The notes under the pieces: generated by a model
Databases searched by the model: none
What the model saw: the letters and a program-made list of their open reading frames with translations, nothing else
What the model was told of the DNA's origin: nothing
Program-made: the position numbers and the translations under genes
Shown here: positions 62,512-64,000 of the stretch, piece after piece
Position numbering within the stretch: the stretch's first letter is position 1
Layout: every line of letters begins with the position of its first letter
Assembly (NCBI GenBank): GCA_000471045.1
Contig: KI301992.1
Span: 1,868,060-1,932,059 of the forward strand
Reading direction: 5' to 3'
From: an actinobacterium LLX17
GTDB lineage: Bacteria > Actinomycetota > Actinomycetes > Propionibacteriales > Nocardioidaceae
Length of the DNA: 64,000 nucleotides

Positions 62512-62545
62512 GTCCGCCAGTGTGGTCCACGACTACCGTGACGCC

Positions 62546-62737
62546 ATGCCCTGGCTGCCCGTCCTCGCGATCCTCGTGCCCACGCTCGTCATCGCCGCCG
62601 CCTTCTTCGTGGCCGCGGCCCGCCGCGAGGGGCTGGACCGCCGCAAGAACCTCGTGGGCGGCGTCATGATGTCGATCTGCGGACTCACCGCCGCCGCGGC
62701 CGCCGGCCTCCTCGCCAGCGCCCCACCCCCCAGCTGA
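62546..62737 (+). CDS. Small membrane protein
   Basis: 63 residues: hydrophobic helix MPWLPVLAILVPTLVIAAAF, a basic turn (RREGLDRRKNL), and a second helix (MMSICGLTAAAAAGLLA). No family recognised. TACCGT (62534-62539) is 6 nt before ATG 62546. Divergent from the DMT transporter. Confidence 0.65.
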   Translation: MPWLPVLAILVPTLVIAAAFFVAAARREGLDRRKNLVGGVMMSICGLTAAAAAGLLASAPPPS

Positions 62738-62749
62738 GGCGCCCGGGAG

Positions 62750-62861
62750 CGGTGAGTAGGTGGCCGAACTCGCTCCGGAGCGGTGAGTAGGTGGCCAAAT
62801 TCGGCGCTCATTTGGCCACTGGCTCACCACCGCTCAGGCGATTCGGCCCGTAAGTCACCGC
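62750..62861. repeat. Four-armed palindromic element, copy B
   Basis: Arms forward, forward, reverse, reverse at 62750-62772, 62781-62803, 62810-62833 and 62841-62861. Forward arms CGGTGAGTAGGTGGCC(G/A)AA(C/A)TCG are close to copy A (19020-19131). It lies between the small membrane gene and the 3' end of the WS/DGAT gene, which converge. Confidence 0.75.
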
Positions 62862-62863
62862 CC

Positions 62864-63004
62864 GATCAGCCCCAGGACTTCTCCAGCTCCGCCAGCGCTG
62901 TCTCGAGGTGGATCAGCAGTCGCTGCAGCGAGCTGCAGCGATCAGCCCCACGACTTCTCCAGCTCCGCCAGTGCCGTCTCGAGGTGGATCAGCAGTCGCT
63001 GCAG
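62864..63004 (-). repeat. Tandem duplication of the WS/DGAT gene 3' end
   Basis: 65 bp at 62864-62928 match 62940-63004 at 62 of 65 positions, separated by 11 bp. Each codes for the last ~20 residues ending ALAELEKSWG plus stop. The inner copy is the real gene end; the outer copy is a remnant beyond it, next to palindromic element B. Confidence 0.85.
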
Positions 63005-64000
63005 GTGAGGCACGGCGCGGCGGTCGCCGATGATGCCGACGTCGATGAAGCCCTTGCGGCTCGTCAGGGTGATGTTGATGGCCTGGCCGTCCAGCGCGAT
63101 CGAGACCGGGTAGAGCCCGTCGAGCCGTGCCCCGTTGAAGTACATGTCCTCCTTGGGGCCCGGCACGTTCGAGACCACCACGTTGAACGGCGGGTGCGTG
63201 TACTTGACGAACCCGGGCACCGGGCTGAACGCCAACGGCAGCATCTGCAGCGCCGAGAACGCCAGGATCTGCGTGGGCGTGAGGTCACCGAGGATGCGCT
63301 TGGCCTGCTTGGTCGAGTAGGCGATCTCCTCCAGGCGCGTCGATCCGTTGTCGCGATCGGTCGCGAGGTTGACCACGATCGCGCCGGTCTGGTTGCCCGT
63401 CGGACCTCCCGGGCCGGCGCGCAGCGACAACGACACCGGCACCATCGCCGTCAGCGGGTCGTCGGGCAGGGCGTTGTTCTCGAGCAGGTAGTCGCGCAGG
63501 GCGCCCGACACCATGGCGAGCACGACGTCGTTGAGCGTCGTCGCCGACGACCGCGCCACCCGCTGGATGCGATCCATGTCCCACGACTGCGCGGCGAAGC
63601 GGCGCGCGCCACCGACCGGCACGTTGAGCATCGTCTTGGGTGCCCGCGGCATCGTCAGGTCGTTCTCGCCCAAGGCCTCGGCCGCGATCTTCACCGAGGC
63701 CGGCACGAGACCCGCCACCTCTCCCAGCGCCCCAGCGGCGCCGCGCACGAGGCCCATCGGGGCGAACCCTGAAGCCTTCTCGACGCTGGTGCTCCGCGGC
63801 CTCGGCTCGTGGAACCACGGCGGCGTGCAGTCGCGGGCGTCGGGATCGGTGCTGAGCGACTTCTGCAGCAGACGGATCGCCGACACACCGTCGACCATGC
63901 CGTGGTGCACCTTCGTGTAGACCGCCATCCGGCCGTCCTGCAGACCCTCGATCACGTGACACTCCCACAAGGGGCGGTGCCGGTCGAGCAGGCTGCTGTG
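62942..64000 (-). CDS. Wax ester synthase / diacylglycerol acyltransferase (5' end outside window)
   Basis: 353 codons visible; the start lies beyond 64000. The catalytic motif is VHHGMVDGVSAIRL (HHxxxDG), with the conserved PLWECHVIEG before it and later domains: NDVVLAMVSGALRDYL, PVSLSLRAG, LATDRDN and the C-terminal PPFNVVVSNVPGPKEDMYFNG. It transfers acyl groups from acyl-CoA to alcohol or diacylglycerol to store lipid. Its 3' end is duplicated (62864-62928). Confidence 0.93.
   Translation of the reverse strand, partial: HSSLLDRHRPLWECHVIEGLQDGRMAVYTKVHHGMVDGVSAIRLLQKSLSTDPDARDCTPPWFHEPRPRSTSVEKASGFAPMGLVRGAAGALGEVAGLVPASVKIAAEALGENDLTMPRAPKTMLNVPVGGARRFAAQSWDMDRIQRVARSSATTLNDVVLAMVSGALRDYLLENNALPDDPLTAMVPVSLSLRAGPGGPTGNQTGAIVVNLATDRDNGSTRLEEIAYSTKQAKRILGDLTPTQILAFSALQMLPLAFSPVPGFVKYTHPPFNVVVSNVPGPKEDMYFNGARLDGLYPVSIALDGQAINITLTSRKGFIDVGIIGDRRAVPHLQRLLIHLETALAELEKSWG

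Overview
This is high-GC (roughly 70%) actinobacterial chromosome, most likely from the Nocardioidaceae or a close relative. An Aeromicrobium-like organism is my best guess, not a proven one. Support comes from the WhiB-family regulator, the Mycobacterium-like gene order clpS / DUF2017 / mec / cysO / cysM / murI / Rv1339-like / rph / rdgB, the lhr-nei pair, the GlgE maltosyltransferase pathway, a WS/DGAT acyltransferase, and many promoters that appear to start transcription at the start codon. No prophage, IS element, CRISPR array, rRNA or tRNA was seen. The only RNA gene is tmRNA.

Layout. 1-7.6 kb: envelope glycan region with a partial family 2 glycosyltransferase, whiB2, a shortened and diverged CofD/FbiA-like gene, a TIGR03089 gene, a two-gene polysaccharide ABC exporter and two divergent LCP ligases. 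7.7-20.7 kb: SGNH hydrolase, rdgB, rph, an acyltransferase-3 protein, the Rv1339-like phosphodiesterase, murI, prs, and the cysteine operon (mec-cysO-cysM) next to its DUF2017 (AosR-like) gene and clpS; then a luciferase-like oxidoreductase, an MpaB-type oxygenase and an FMN reductase. 20.8-38 kb: regulators, a DEAD/DEAH helicase, DUF3039, YqgE, a DUF3048 lipoprotein, the large helicase Lhr with a Nei-like glycosylase, a Baeyer-Villiger-type monooxygenase, VKOR, a pterin dehydratase and a large surface protein. 38-58.7 kb: one long alpha-glucan/trehalose block (malQ, glgX, treY, treZ, a second glgX, glgE, treS, pep2, glgB). 58.8-64 kb: tmRNA, an ice-binding DUF3494 protein, an acyl-CoA dehydrogenase, a DMT transporter and a partial WS/DGAT gene.

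How the genes work together. The glucan block holds both routes that link trehalose and alpha-glucan: TreS-Pep2-GlgE-GlgB builds glucan from trehalose through maltose-1-phosphate, and GlgX-TreY-TreZ returns glucan to trehalose. In mec-cysO-cysM, CysO carries sulfur on its C-terminal Gly-Gly to make cysteine on CysM, and Mec releases it.

The most unusual features are repeats. (1) A hairpin-forming element of about 35 bp occurs seven or more times and lies in frame inside three proteins. In CysO it adds a 16-residue tail behind the essential Gly-Gly, so the carrier should need proteolytic maturation. (2) A four-armed palindromic element of about 112 bp occurs twice, each time beside a duplicated copy of the neighbouring gene's 3' end. 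(3) A bidirectional hairpin of about 65 bp occurs twice between convergent genes. In addition, about sixteen genes carry a -10 hexamer only 6-7 nt before the start codon, which predicts leaderless mRNAs.
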